Shown in pieces: positions 46,554 to 55,762 of a DNA stretch of 64,000 bases. The notes below the pieces were generated by a model, which saw only the letters and a list, made by a program, of their open reading frames with translations, was not told the origin of the DNA and made no database searches. The first letter of the stretch is position 1. Each line of letters begins with the position of its first letter. A program made the translations under genes and the position numbers. Source of the stretch: an uncultured Clostridia bacterium (lineage in GTDB: Bacteria > Bacillota > Clostridia > Christensenellales > UBA1242); NCBI GenBank assembly GCA_944377485.1, contig CALWFB010000003.1, positions 35,091-99,090 of the forward strand, in the 5' to 3' direction.

Positions 46554-47456
46554 TCACCTGCAAAAGATACAATTTAATTTTTCATCATAAATATTAGTTA
46601 GAGTTCCCGGTCCCTCATCACTGGATAGAACCACAAATCTAGAAAAATATTTTTCGTCCAACACTTTATCAAAATTATTTTTTTTCTTTAATTGATTTAT
46701 ATCCTTTGCATGAATTGTCGCAATCACATTAACACCACAATTAATCGCTTCGATAATTGATGGAAGGTCTTTGTCCAAATCAATTTCATCAGTCACAATG
46801 ATGTCTGGACGCATACTACGTATGCCATTTTTAAATGCAAATTTTTTTGTACAGTTAGTGTAAATATCACAAAATCCACCTAAATCAATATTTGGTTCTC
46901 CATTTACTACGGAACAAATTTCATTTCTCTCATCTGCAATTAATACATTTTTAGATATATTATGGCAGTATAATTGATAAATAAAATCTCTAATAAAAGT
47001 TGTTTTGCCACTTCCTGGCGGAGAGATTACTAATGTATTTTTAACATCATCTCCCACTAGAAAATCAAAAGCAGACAAACTGCAATTTCTAATTACATGT
47101 GGAATACGTATGTTGACAGATTGAAATTCTTTTACTGTCACAATTTTATCTCCATCTGTGACAATATTTCCGCATAATCCAACTCGAATTCCCTTTGGTA
47201 ATGTTATAAATCCGTTTACAATATTGTCATTAAAGGCATAGATAGAATTTTCACTTGCTCGTCTAACAAAGTTTTCAATCATATTGCTATTTACTTTTAC
47301 AAACTCTCCTGCCTCATCTTTTAAATAGTATTTTTTATTTTTAACAACTACTATTAAATTTTCGTTTACACGCATACGAATTTCAGTTATATCTGAGAAA
47401 CTGAATGATTTTGTAATTAAATTGTAAATATCCCTATCTAAATAGTCCTTTAACAT
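46554..47456 (-). CDS. spoIIIAA: Stage III sporulation protein AA (secretion-type ATPase)
   Basis: 300 aa. Walker A SPPGSGKTTFIRD near 142, Walker B region IIVTDEIDLDKDLPSIIEA and the conserved RSMRPDIIVTDE; related to type II/IV secretion ATPases and energises the SpoIIIA-SpoIIQ channel. The start is uncertain: I chose MLKDYLDRD by homology, without a clear ribosome-binding site. First of the eight spoIIIA genes, preceded by the efp terminator. In sporulating relatives the operon is driven by sigma-E. Confidence 0.9.
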   Translation of the reverse strand: MLKDYLDRDIYNLITKSFSFSDITEIRMRVNENLIVVVKNKKYYLKDEAGEFVKVNSNMIENFVRRASENSIYAFNDNIVNGFITLPKGIRVGLCGNIVTDGDKIVTVKEFQSVNIRIPHVIRNCSLSAFDFLVGDDVKNTLVISPPGSGKTTFIRDFIYQLYCHNISKNVLIADERNEICSVVNGEPNIDLGGFCDIYTNCTKKFAFKNGIRSMRPDIIVTDEIDLDKDLPSIIEAINCGVNVIATIHAKDINQLKKKNNFDKVLDEKYFSRFVVLSSDEGPGTLTNIYDEKLNCIFCR

Positions 47457-47494
47457 ACATAAAACTATTAGAAAAAAATCAAAAAAATACGCAA

Positions 47495-47526
47495 AAAAAA
47501 TCAATACCACAATAGTACTGATTTTT
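47495..47526 (-). terminator. Terminator of efp
   Basis: On the minus strand an imperfect hairpin AAAAATCAGTAC / GTATTGATTTTT ends in eight T residues, between efp and spoIIIAA. Confidence 0.7.
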
Positions 47527-47580
47527 CGACTTTTAATTTATTAATGTATTAATTTTTGACTTACCTTAATTGACAAAATC

Positions 47581-48159
47581 TTATAATCTTTCCATATATT
47601 CGCCAGTACGAGTATCTACACGTACACGGTCTCCTTCATTGACAAATAATGGAACTTGTATCACATATCCTGTTTCAAGAGTAGCCGGCTTACCGCCAGT
47701 TTTAACAGTATCTCCTCTTACTCCTGGTTCGGTCTTAGTAATAGTTAATTCTACAAATATAGGCGGTTCAACATTGATAGGTTGACCATTATAGAATTGT
47801 ACATTACAATTAGTATTTTCTACTACAAAGTTCAATGCATCTTTAACCGTATCATAATTGAAAGGTATTTGGTCATAAGTGGTATTATCCATAAAATAGT
47901 ATAGTCCACCTTCGTTGTATAAATACATCATTTCTTTACGTTCGATTGAAATATCATTGATTTTTTCTGATGGATTATAAGTACGTTCAATTACTTTACC
48001 AGTAATGACATTTTTCAATGTTGTACGCACAAAAGCGGCACCTTTACCTGGTTTTACATGTTGAAAGTCAACAACCAAAAATAGACTAGGTTTTTTAGGG
48101 TCAGTAGATGTTCCATCGTCAAAAATAACTCCTTTTCTAATATCTCCTGCTGTTATCAT
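47581..48159 (-). CDS. efp: Translation elongation factor P
   Basis: Relieves ribosome stalling at polyproline. 192 aa in three beta-barrel domains; the KOW-like domain I ends in the loop [21 protein letters not shown] (tip PGKGAAF, the modified-lysine/arginine loop) and domain III closes with [20 protein letters not shown] (as [17 protein letters not shown]). GAGGAG precedes the ATG. efp next to spoIIIAA is a standard Firmicutes arrangement. Confidence 0.96.
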   Translation of the reverse strand: MITAGDIRKGVIFDDGTSTDPKKPSLFLVVDFQHVKPGKGAAFVRTTLKNVITGKVIERTYNPSEKINDISIERKEMMYLYNEGGLYYFMDNTTYDQIPFNYDTVKDALNFVVENTNCNVQFYNGQPINVEPPIFVELTITKTEPGVRGDTVKTGGKPATLETGYVIQVPLFVNEGDRVRVDTRTGEYMERL

Positions 48160-48185
48160 AAAATTTTCTCCTCATTATTATTTTT

Positions 48186-48214
48186 AGTATATCATATTTT
48201 TATGTGTTTGACAA
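48186..48214 (-). promoter_or_regulatory. Promoter of efp
   Basis: TTGTCA (48209-48214) and TATACT (48186-48191, extended TGA) with a 17-base spacer. Confidence 0.7.
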
Positions 48215-48217
48215 TAA

Positions 48218-49072
48218 TTAATCTAAAAATATTGACATTTTTGCCCTATTATTTTTTACATTAATTATTGCAATAGTATCCATGCTATCATTTAATTTAT
48301 ATAAGCCATCATTATACTCTGTATCAATTATTTGACCATTTAATAGTTTTGATGTTGTTTGCGAATTATTTGAAAATATTTGAATATCAAGCATTTTATC
48401 CAATTTTATTATATAATTACGTATATTGCTTTCGTCTAATTCTTGAATATTGACACAATTTTTCAAATTAATTCTACCAACGTCCGTTCTCACTAATTCT
48501 ATCATTGTTGCGTATGAATTTAGCTTTTCTGCTAAATCACGACATATTGAACGAATATAGGTGCCGCTACCACACGAAATTATTACTGTTAAAATATTGT
48601 TTGAATAATCTACAATTTTTATATCGTCAATTTTTACTAATTTTGGTTTTAATTCAAACTCTTCATTATTTCTAGCTAATTGATAAGCCCTTTTACCATT
48701 TATATTTTTTGCACTATATTTGGGTGGCACTTGCTCTATTTCACCAATGAATTTATTGATTAATTTCTTAATATCACCAATCGATGGCAAAGTATCTGTC
48801 TTTTTTGTGATTTTACCTGTGATATCTAGTGTGTCCGTTTCATATCCGAATTCAAATTTTGCCAAATATGTCTTGTTTTTGTTTTGAAAATAATCAAATA
48901 ATTTTGTAGCTTTCCCAACGGTCACAAGCAATACACCTGTTGCCATAGGGTCTAGTGTACCTAAGTGTCCCACTCTTTTAATTTTTAATAGGTGTTTTAT
49001 TTTATTGACTACATCAAAACTTGTCCAATCTTTTGGTTTATTTACTGCAATTATTCCTTTATTTATCATCAT
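48218..49072 (-). CDS. truB: tRNA pseudouridine(55) synthase TruB
   Basis: 284 aa. The catalytic aspartate lies in GHLGTLDPMATGVLLV near 40; NKPKDWTSFDVV and GSGTYIRSICRDLA are also family motifs. I chose ATG 49072, 5 bases after GGAT; the gene overlaps the end of rbfA. Last gene of the nusA-infB cluster. Confidence 0.95.
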   Translation of the reverse strand: MMINKGIIAVNKPKDWTSFDVVNKIKHLLKIKRVGHLGTLDPMATGVLLVTVGKATKLFDYFQNKNKTYLAKFEFGYETDTLDITGKITKKTDTLPSIGDIKKLINKFIGEIEQVPPKYSAKNINGKRAYQLARNNEEFELKPKLVKIDDIKIVDYSNNILTVIISCGSGTYIRSICRDLAEKLNSYATMIELVRTDVGRINLKNCVNIQELDESNIRNYIIKLDKMLDIQIFSNNSQTTSKLLNGQIIDTEYNDGLYKLNDSMDTIAIINVKNNRAKMSIFLD

Positions 49073-49439
49073 TATTATCCGTTTCATCTATTGGAGTTGA
49101 ATATTTGATTGTCTTTAAAATATTATCAATCTTATTTGCATATTCCTCTGATGTGTCCAAAATGAATTCTAACCTTGGAGTGATTCTTAAATTGATTCTT
49201 TTAGATAACTGACCTCTAATAAAGCCACCTGCACCTTTGAGTCTAGCGACAACTTCTTCCTTTGGAGTCTTACCCATAGAAGAAATATATATCCTAGAAT
49301 ACGCTAAATCTGGTGTAGTATCAACTTGATTTACACTAATTATAGCATCTATTTGTGGGTCACGCAATTTAGTATCAATTATTTCAGAAACTAATTTTTG
49401 TATCTCACTATTAATACGTTCTATTCTAACACTTTTCAT
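49059..49439 (-). CDS. rbfA: Ribosome-binding factor A
   Basis: 126 aa KH-fold 30S maturation factor; family motifs RIERINSEIQKLVSEI and RITPRLEFILDTSEEYANKI (as RITPRLEFILD). ATG 49439 overlaps the infB stop by four bases (ATGA) and follows AAGGAT. Confidence 0.93.
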   Translation of the reverse strand: MKSVRIERINSEIQKLVSEIIDTKLRDPQIDAIISVNQVDTTPDLAYSRIYISSMGKTPKEEVVARLKGAGGFIRGQLSKRINLRITPRLEFILDTSEEYANKIDNILKTIKYSTPIDETDNNDDK

Positions 49440-51961
49440 TCTTCTATCCTTTTCAATGCAAAGCATTCAATTCTATCGCCAACTGCCACATCATCAAAGC
49501 TTGTTTTAATTCCACATTCTCTGTCTTTGCCAGCTTCTTTAACGTCATCTTTAACTATCTTTAATGATTTTATTTCTGTTTCAGCAATCATTTCATCACC
49601 ACGATATATACGAGCATGTTCTCCTCTGACAATTCTTCCATCTCTAACCATACAACCTGCGATTATACCTGCATTAGATAATTTAAATACCGCCATTACA
49701 TCAGCTCTACCAAGGTATACTTCTTCATATTTTGGCTCTTTCATACCCTTAATCACACGTTCTAACTCGTCTAATAATTCATAAATTATCTTATAAGAGT
49801 AGATTTTAATTTTCATTCTATCTGCAAGTGTTTTCACTTTGCTATCTTGACCGACATTGAAAGCTATAACCATAGCGTTTGATGCATTAGCAAGTATTAA
49901 ATCGCTTTCACTTACTGCTCCAACACCACTATGAAGAATGTTAATTTTAACTTCATCATTGACCAATTTCATAATTGAAGATTTTATTGCTTCTAGTGAG
50001 CCGTGCACATCTGTCTTTAAAATGACATTTAATATTTTCATTTCTTTTTCACTGGTTTTTTGAATCAAATCTTCTAGTGTACTTCCACCACTATGCTTGA
50101 TTAAATCTTCTTTAATTTTTGCTTTTCTTTCTTCTACAATCTGTTTAGATAATTTCTCATCAACTACCGTAAATGTTTCACCAGCTGTTGGAACCTCATT
50201 AAATCCTAGCACAGTGACTGGCATAGAAGGTTCTGCTATTTTTACTGCTCGATTATTTTCGTCAATCATTGCCTTAACTTTACATATACTTGTGCCAGAG
50301 ACAATCGTATCTCCAATATGCAACGAACCATCTAAAACAATCAATGAAGCAACTGCTCCCTTACCTTTATCAAGACGAGATTCAAGTAGGGTTCCAATAG
50401 CAGGAACATTTGGATTAGCTTTCAAGTCTTGCATATCAGCTACAAGCAAAATAGTTTCTAACAACTTATCAATACCTTCACCTGTATGAGCAGAAATCTT
50501 ACAAATAATTGCATCTCCTCCCCAAGCTTCTGGCAAAACATTATGTTCAGCGAGTTGTTGCATTACTCTATCAGGGTCAGCTTGCGGTTTATCCATTTTG
50601 TTAATGGCTACAATCATAGGAATTTTTGCAGATTTAATATGATTTATTGCTTCCTCTGTCTGCGGCATAATACCATCATCGGCTGCGACAATCAAAATTG
50701 CTATATCTGTGACAGAAGCACCTCTTGCACGCATTGCAGTAAATGCTTCATGTCCTGGCGTATCAATAAATGTAATGTATCTATTATTAACATTTACACG
50801 ATATGCACCTATGGCTTGCGTAATACCGCCAGCCTCACCAAGAGTCACCTTTGTCTTTCTAATATAATCTAGCAAACTCGTTTTACCATGGTCGACATGT
50901 CCCATTACAGTCACTATTGGTGGACGAGTGACTGCTTCTGAATCACTATATGAACGAATATTTTTCTGTACGTCCTGTAATTTTTCTTCGCTAGTTTTGT
51001 CTAATTTTTGTATTAATTCAACTCCCATGTCAGACATAACTAATTCTGCTGTTGGGAAATCAACAGTGGAATTAATCGTCACCATCATACCAAGTTGCAT
51101 AAACTTTTTAATAATCTCACTGACTGGTCTACTGCTAACCTCTGATAATAATTTAATAGTTATATTATCGGTAGTAATAATTGCAGGACCTTGTGGTCTT
51201 TCGATTGGTTTTTCGACTACTTCTTTTTTCTTTGGTCGAATTTTACGATTGACCATTCTATCTTCTGTATCCTCAAAATCTAGCATTCCACGTTTGATTA
51301 AATCACGTTTCGAATATGCTCTCTTTTCTTCTCCTCTTTCATTTTCTTTCTTCTTGTTGCCAAAATTTCTGGCAGGACTAGCAGTAATAATAGGCTGTGC
51401 ATAATTAATAGACGGACGTTTGTTTAAATTATCTTTATTAAACGGAGCTCTTTGTCCTGGTTTGAAATTTTGATTATTAGGTCTATTGGCATTATATGGT
51501 CTATTTTGTTGATTATTTTGTGGTCTATTGTTGTTAAATGGTCTTCTATCTCTATTAAAATTAGAGTTATTAGAATTATTTGTATTGTAATTGTTTTTAT
51601 TATAATTATTTTTATAATTATTATTATTTTGTCTTGAATAATTCTGATTTTGATTAACATTAGATACTGGTTGTTTGCTTTCTTGTTTTTCAACTACTGG
51701 TTCTTCTTTCTTTTCAGGAATTGAAACATTCTCAGGTATTACTTCCTGAGATTTTTCCGCTTTCTCTTTTTCTAATAATTGTTTACTTTCTTCTAATAAC
51801 AGTTTAGATTCTTTTTCTTTAACCGCCCTAGCCAAATTATTCATTTCAGTTTTTAGATTGAAATACTTTTCAGCAAGACCAATAATCATCTTGTCTTTAA
51901 CCATAGACTGTAATTGTTTAATAGATTTATTAAACTCTTGATTTTTTGTTTCGTTAGCCAA
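49436..51961 (-). CDS. infB: Translation initiation factor IF-2
   Basis: 841 aa GTPase that delivers initiator tRNA. GTP-binding motifs: [12 protein letters not shown] near 352, DTPGHEAF and NKMDKP; domains II-IV follow. The N-terminal region has a coiled coil (about 35-75) and an unusual Asn-rich stretch (about 101-168) with Asn, Gln, Tyr and Arg. Overlaps ylxQ by 8 and rbfA by 4 bases. Confidence 0.97.
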   Translation of the reverse strand: MANETKNQEFNKSIKQLQSMVKDKMIIGLAEKYFNLKTEMNNLARAVKEKESKLLLEESKQLLEKEKAEKSQEVIPENVSIPEKKEEPVVEKQESKQPVSNVNQNQNYSRQNNNNYKNNYNKNNYNTNNSNNSNFNRDRRPFNNNRPQNNQQNRPYNANRPNNQNFKPGQRAPFNKDNLNKRPSINYAQPIITASPARNFGNKKKENERGEEKRAYSKRDLIKRGMLDFEDTEDRMVNRKIRPKKKEVVEKPIERPQGPAIITTDNITIKLLSEVSSRPVSEIIKKFMQLGMMVTINSTVDFPTAELVMSDMGVELIQKLDKTSEEKLQDVQKNIRSYSDSEAVTRPPIVTVMGHVDHGKTSLLDYIRKTKVTLGEAGGITQAIGAYRVNVNNRYITFIDTPGHEAFTAMRARGASVTDIAILIVAADDGIMPQTEEAINHIKSAKIPMIVAINKMDKPQADPDRVMQQLAEHNVLPEAWGGDAIICKISAHTGEGIDKLLETILLVADMQDLKANPNVPAIGTLLESRLDKGKGAVASLIVLDGSLHIGDTIVSGTSICKVKAMIDENNRAVKIAEPSMPVTVLGFNEVPTAGETFTVVDEKLSKQIVEERKAKIKEDLIKHSGGSTLEDLIQKTSEKEMKILNVILKTDVHGSLEAIKSSIMKLVNDEVKINILHSGVGAVSESDLILANASNAMVIAFNVGQDSKVKTLADRMKIKIYSYKIIYELLDELERVIKGMKEPKYEEVYLGRADVMAVFKLSNAGIIAGCMVRDGRIVRGEHARIYRGDEMIAETEIKSLKIVKDDVKEAGKDRECGIKTSFDDVAVGDRIECFALKRIEE

Positions 51962-52253
51962 TATTAATTTTCTCCTTATTATTTATTATTGCTTTACTTA
52001 AATTATCATCAGTAATGCCGATAATTTTTACATCTTGAATATTAGTCAATTCTTCTAATTTTGGTTTTGTAATAATAAAATCGCATTCGTTTCTGGTTGC
52101 CAAATTTTTTGCCAAATTAATTAAGTTTTCGCTTGCAGATGAACAAACTAATATTAAATATAATTTTTTGTCCGTTCGCTTTAAATGCGATTGACCTATA
52201 ATTATTTTTTTTGCTTTAATAGCAAATCCTATATAACTAATTATTTTGTTCAT
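51954..52253 (-). CDS. ylxQ: L7Ae-family ribosome-associated protein YlxQ
   Basis: 99 aa. L7Ae/L30e fold pattern: YIGFAIKAKKIIIGQ, LYLILVCSSASENL. Standard position between ylxR and infB. RNA target not known with certainty. Confidence 0.88.
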   Translation of the reverse strand: MNKIISYIGFAIKAKKIIIGQSHLKRTDKKLYLILVCSSASENLINLAKNLATRNECDFIITKPKLEELTNIQDVKIIGITDDNLSKAIINNKEKINIG

Positions 52254-52494
52254 ATTCTCCTAATTGTTCATAAATTGAATCATCAATATTCATTTTGAAT
52301 GCCCGATTAAATAATTTCTTTTTTACAGCCAATTTAATACATTCTTCATTTTTGCAAACATATGCACCACGCCCACCTAACGAATTCTTTTTATCAATAT
52401 ATATTTGATTGTCAATTTTTGTGAGTCTAATCATTTCGCACTGATGTTTACATTCTCTACAAGCGACACATCTTCTAACTTGTTTTGTGTGCAT
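52237..52494 (-). CDS. ylxR: YlxR-family RNA-binding protein
   Basis: 85 aa (DUF448). Signature RRCVACRECKHQCEMIRL and GGRGAYVCKNEECIKLAVKK (as GGRGAYVC). I chose ATG 52494: AGAGG lies four bases before it, overlapping the nusA stop. Overlaps ylxQ by 17 bases. Confidence 0.9.
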   Translation of the reverse strand: MHTKQVRRCVACRECKHQCEMIRLTKIDNQIYIDKKNSLGGRGAYVCKNEECIKLAVKKKLFNRAFKMNIDDSIYEQLGEYEQNN

Positions 52495-52501
52495 AAGACC
52501 T

Positions 52502-53629
52502 CTATTCATCAATATCATCAAAGAAATCATCATCTAGTATGATATTAGCACTATTTGTGCTGACAATATCGTTAGATTTATGTGCAGTAGTTTCGACAGC
52601 AGTAGGTTTAACATCAATTTTATATCCTGTCAATTTTGCTGCTAAACGCACATTATGTCCTCCCTTGCCTATTGCTAGTGATAATTTGTTTTCAGGAACA
52701 AGTACGTTAGCCACACCTGCGGCTGTATCCACAGTTATTTCACTCACTTCTGCTGGACTTAAAGCGGATACAATATAATCTGCTGGATTCTCGCTATAAT
52801 TGATTATATCAATTTTTTCACCATTTAATTCGTTAATTACAGGATTAATTCTGCTTCCTTTGTTTCCTATACATGCGCCAACTGGGTCTAGATTAGGAAC
52901 CGTTGTACTAACTGCAATTTTTGTTCTTAAACCTGCCTCACGAACAATACCAACAATATTGACTTCACCATTATTTAATTCTGGCACTTCCATTTCTAAC
53001 AACAACTTGACAAAATTGGCATGTGTTCTAGTCACTTGTACCACTGTACCTTTAAAATCATCACGAATATGACGAACATACACTTTTACTTTATCACCTG
53101 GTTTGAAATTGTCGTTTGGAAGCATATCTCGTTTTGTAAGCAATCCTTCAAGTGTAGTGCCACCTATTTCAAGATAAACATTGTCAACATCAATACGTTT
53201 TACATTTGCAACTATTAGTTTACCCTCTTTCTCTGCTATATCTTTATATACAGATTGCTTTTCAATTTCTTTAATCTTCTGAGTAATCACTTGTTTTGCA
53301 GTTTGAACAGCTATACGATTAAAATCTTTTGTGCTCTCTTCTTGCATTACCAAATCACCGATTTTGTATGAATGTTTGATTTGATGAGCATCTTCAAGAC
53401 TAATCTCTTTTTCTTCATCTTCCACATTATCAACAACTGTTCGATATGAATAGATTTTAATCGTATTCTTTTCAGGTATCAATTTCACTTGGGCATTACG
53501 GGCTTCTCCGCTATTTTTTTTGTATGCAGCAGTCAAAGCCTGTTCCAAGGCTGAGATAAATACATCTTCTTTTATTCCTTTTTCTGCTTCTAAATCTCTC
53601 AATGCTTCAAAAAAATCTTTATTAATCAT
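52502..53629 (-). CDS. nusA: Transcription termination/antitermination protein NusA
   Basis: 375 aa, the length usual in Firmicutes: N-terminal RNAP-binding domain, S1 domain (about 130-200) and two KH domains (ACIGNKGSRINPVINEL and AIGKGGHNVRLAAKLTGY). Lies 12 bases after rimP. Confidence 0.96.
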   Translation of the reverse strand: MINKDFFEALRDLEAEKGIKEDVFISALEQALTAAYKKNSGEARNAQVKLIPEKNTIKIYSYRTVVDNVEDEEKEISLEDAHQIKHSYKIGDLVMQEESTKDFNRIAVQTAKQVITQKIKEIEKQSVYKDIAEKEGKLIVANVKRIDVDNVYLEIGGTTLEGLLTKRDMLPNDNFKPGDKVKVYVRHIRDDFKGTVVQVTRTHANFVKLLLEMEVPELNNGEVNIVGIVREAGLRTKIAVSTTVPNLDPVGACIGNKGSRINPVINELNGEKIDIINYSENPADYIVSALSPAEVSEITVDTAAGVANVLVPENKLSLAIGKGGHNVRLAAKLTGYKIDVKPTAVETTAHKSNDIVSTNSANIILDDDFFDDIDE

Positions 53630-53641
53630 CTTTTATACTCC

Positions 53642-54094
53642 TTAAAATTCAATATATGGTGTAATATATGCTACATCAGCAGTATTTATAGTGAAATTTT
53701 CATTATCAATATTGAATGTAAATTCTTTTTCATTTTTGCCAAGCAATGTTGCAACAAACTCTTTTCTGCCATCTACTTTTTGATATAACTTCACATTAAC
53801 TTTTTTATTTTCATATTTCTTAAATTGCCAATCATATTTTAGCGGTCTATCCAGTCCATATGAAGACACATCTAAAACATATGGTGAATCATTGGTCGGA
53901 TTCAAATCATCAATAGTTTGATTAATCATGTCGTTTACTTTGACACAATCATCTATTGTCACACCACCCTCTTTATCAATGTAAACAATTAGATGCATTC
54001 CATCATTACGTTTTACATATTCTACTTCAATTAAGTGAATATCGTCTTTAAACAACGGTTTAATGTTTTCAAAAACTAAATCTGCTACTTTCAT
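53642..54094 (-). CDS. rimP: Ribosome maturation factor RimP
   Basis: 150 aa; 30S assembly factor with motifs YVKRNDGMHLIVYIDKEGGV (as HLIVYIDKEGG) and LDVSSYGLDRPLK. I chose ATG 54094, preceded by AGGGAG. Start of the rimP-nusA-ylxR-ylxQ-infB-rbfA-truB cluster. Confidence 0.93.
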   Translation of the reverse strand: MKVADLVFENIKPLFKDDIHLIEVEYVKRNDGMHLIVYIDKEGGVTIDDCVKVNDMINQTIDDLNPTNDSPYVLDVSSYGLDRPLKYDWQFKKYENKKVNVKLYQKVDGRKEFVATLLGKNEKEFTFNIDNENFTINTADVAYITPYIEF

Positions 54095-54116
54095 ATTACT
54101 CCCTATAAAACTAATC

Positions 54117-54137
54117 AGGAGTGGCATTGCCACTCCT
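54117..54137 (-). terminator. Hairpin between the PolC-derived gene and rimP
   Basis: Perfect 9-base GC-rich stem AGGAGTGGC / GCCACTCCT with a 3-base loop, 47 bases after the upstream stop. The T run is weak, so it may be a partial terminator or an RNA-processing element in the rimP leader. Confidence 0.55.
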
Positions 54138-54184
54138 AGTCGTCACTATTAGTATATCACAATAAATTTTAATAATCAATAGTT

Positions 54185-55705
54185 TTAATATAATTTTATG
54201 AAAACTTTTGCTGTGGCAGTTGCATCGTTTATTGCTCTATGCGCATTGTCTAATACTATATTCAACTTATCAACCACAGTCGACAATTTATAATTTTTTA
54301 ATCCTGGCAATTTCTTCCTTGCCATTTCAATCGTATCCATAAGTGGATTATCAAAATTATACGATAATTTTTTAGCAATATTGTAAATAAATGAAATATC
54401 GAATGACACATTATGTCCTACCATAGTGCAATTATAACAAAATTTATAAAAATCAGGCAAAACATAATTGATTGTAGGAGCATCTTCTACCATACTATCA
54501 TCAATCCCTGTTAATTCAGTTATTTCTTTTGGAATATGTCTACTAGGTTTTACAAACGTAGAAAATGTTTCTACAATTTTGCCATTCAATATCTTACATG
54601 CTCCTATCTCAATTATTTCATCTTTTTGAGGTTCCAGTCCGGTAGTCTCAAGGTCAAAAACGACATAATTACCAGCGAATGATTTTTCTTCTAGCGAAAA
54701 CAAGTCGGCTTGTTCATAATCTATGTATTCTTTTGGGAAAACTGTATGATATTCTTCGTTTACATGCTTAAATTGCGATTTTATTTCTTCTTTTTTGAAT
54801 ACACATCGGGCAATACTGTTTGCTGTAAAATTTAGTTTACCATTAAATTCTCTAAATGAACCAAAACAACAGACGTTCATTCCCACTTCAATTAAATCAC
54901 CTTTTGCTTCATCTGCTTGTTTAGGGAAAATTGAGCAGTACATGATTTTATTTTCATTCCGTATGGAAAAATTATAGAATGTTCGCTCAATTTCTTTTGT
55001 CTCGGAATTTTTAGTGTAATTGCGTTTATATGTCTTTCTTTGTACTGAGGTCACTTCACCACATATTACAACATTTTCTATTGGAGATTTAACTTTTGTA
55101 AAATCGGTGGCTAATGAATAATCATTTTTACCTATAATGTTTGCGATTTCAGATAATTCATATACAGTTTTTTCTTCTGCCTCTTTGATTGATGCCATCA
55201 ACTCCATATTCTTTTCTATTTGATTTTCAATCACCACTTCGTCATCTTTTTTAGAAAATGTCACACTGAAATCCGCTAAAAAACTTTCCTTTAACTTTTC
55301 AGCTATTAACATTTCTCTATTCAAACTTTTTGCATATTCATATGCTGATGGCGATAAACGTAAGGTAATATTAACTTTCATGTTATCAATATCTACTGAA
55401 ACATCATCATATGTGAAATTTTTTGAAATAGCAGGAAAAATATTCATAATTGTAGAATAAGTATAATTTGCAATTGTACGTTTATCTAGTGGACAAGTTA
55501 TAAAATTAAGAGAAAATTTTACATAATTTCCTATTATCTCTTCAAATTTATTGTATAACACCTTTTTATTTTCATCATTTGGTTTAAAAATGTCTGGATT
55601 ATATAAAAAGTTCATCACGCATGTATTATTTTTTTCAGTGTAAGTAGCATCTTTGAATTTTAATCCATCATATAGTTTATCTAAAATTTCTAATCTATCA
55701 TTCAT
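54185..55705 (-). CDS. PolC-derived protein: N-terminal, OB-fold and DEDDh exonuclease domains only
   Basis: 506 aa. The N-terminal ~220 residues resemble the PolC N-terminal domain, then an OB-fold (ENVVICGEVTSVQRK...FYNFSIRNENKIMYC, cited by parts), then a DEDDh proofreading exonuclease with FDLETTGLEP near 350, GHNVSFDISF near 430 and HRAINDATAT near 490. No PHP HLHT motif and no polymerase domain: PolC is about 1,400 aa. It sits at the usual polC locus before rimP. ATG 55705 is eight bases after a -10 element with no Shine-Dalgarno. The function may be a free exonuclease or a polymerase partner (inference). Confidence 0.87.
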   Translation of the reverse strand: MNDRLEILDKLYDGLKFKDATYTEKNNTCVMNFLYNPDIFKPNDENKKVLYNKFEEIIGNYVKFSLNFITCPLDKRTIANYTYSTIMNIFPAISKNFTYDDVSVDIDNMKVNITLRLSPSAYEYAKSLNREMLIAEKLKESFLADFSVTFSKKDDEVVIENQIEKNMELMASIKEAEEKTVYELSEIANIIGKNDYSLATDFTKVKSPIENVVICGEVTSVQRKTYKRNYTKNSETKEIERTFYNFSIRNENKIMYCSIFPKQADEAKGDLIEVGMNVCCFGSFREFNGKLNFTANSIARCVFKKEEIKSQFKHVNEEYHTVFPKEYIDYEQADLFSLEEKSFAGNYVVFDLETTGLEPQKDEIIEIGACKILNGKIVETFSTFVKPSRHIPKEITELTGIDDSMVEDAPTINYVLPDFYKFCYNCTMVGHNVSFDISFIYNIAKKLSYNFDNPLMDTIEMARKKLPGLKNYKLSTVVDKLNIVLDNAHRAINDATATAKVFIKLY

Positions 55706-55713
55706 AATGAAAT

Positions 55714-55742
55714 AATATAACAAAAAATGTCAGAATTGTCAA
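55714..55742 (-). promoter_or_regulatory. Promoter of the PolC-derived gene
   Basis: TTGACA (55737-55742) and TATATT (55714-55719, extended TGT), 17-base spacer. The -35 lies inside the rseP terminator hairpin. Confidence 0.78.
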
Positions 55743-55758
55743 CTAGAACAATTCTGAC
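55722..55758 (-). terminator. Terminator of rseP
   Basis: On the minus strand an 11-base perfect stem GTCAGAATTGT / ACAATTCTGAC with an 8-base loop, then ATTTTTTG, just after the rseP stop. Confidence 0.82.
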
Positions 55759-55762
55759 TAAA

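Noticed and set aside
51420..51700. Ile/Lys-rich open frames on both strands inside infB
   Set aside because: Shadow frames of the Asn-rich AAT/AAC codons; no ribosome-binding sites, and the infB frame is clearly the real one.
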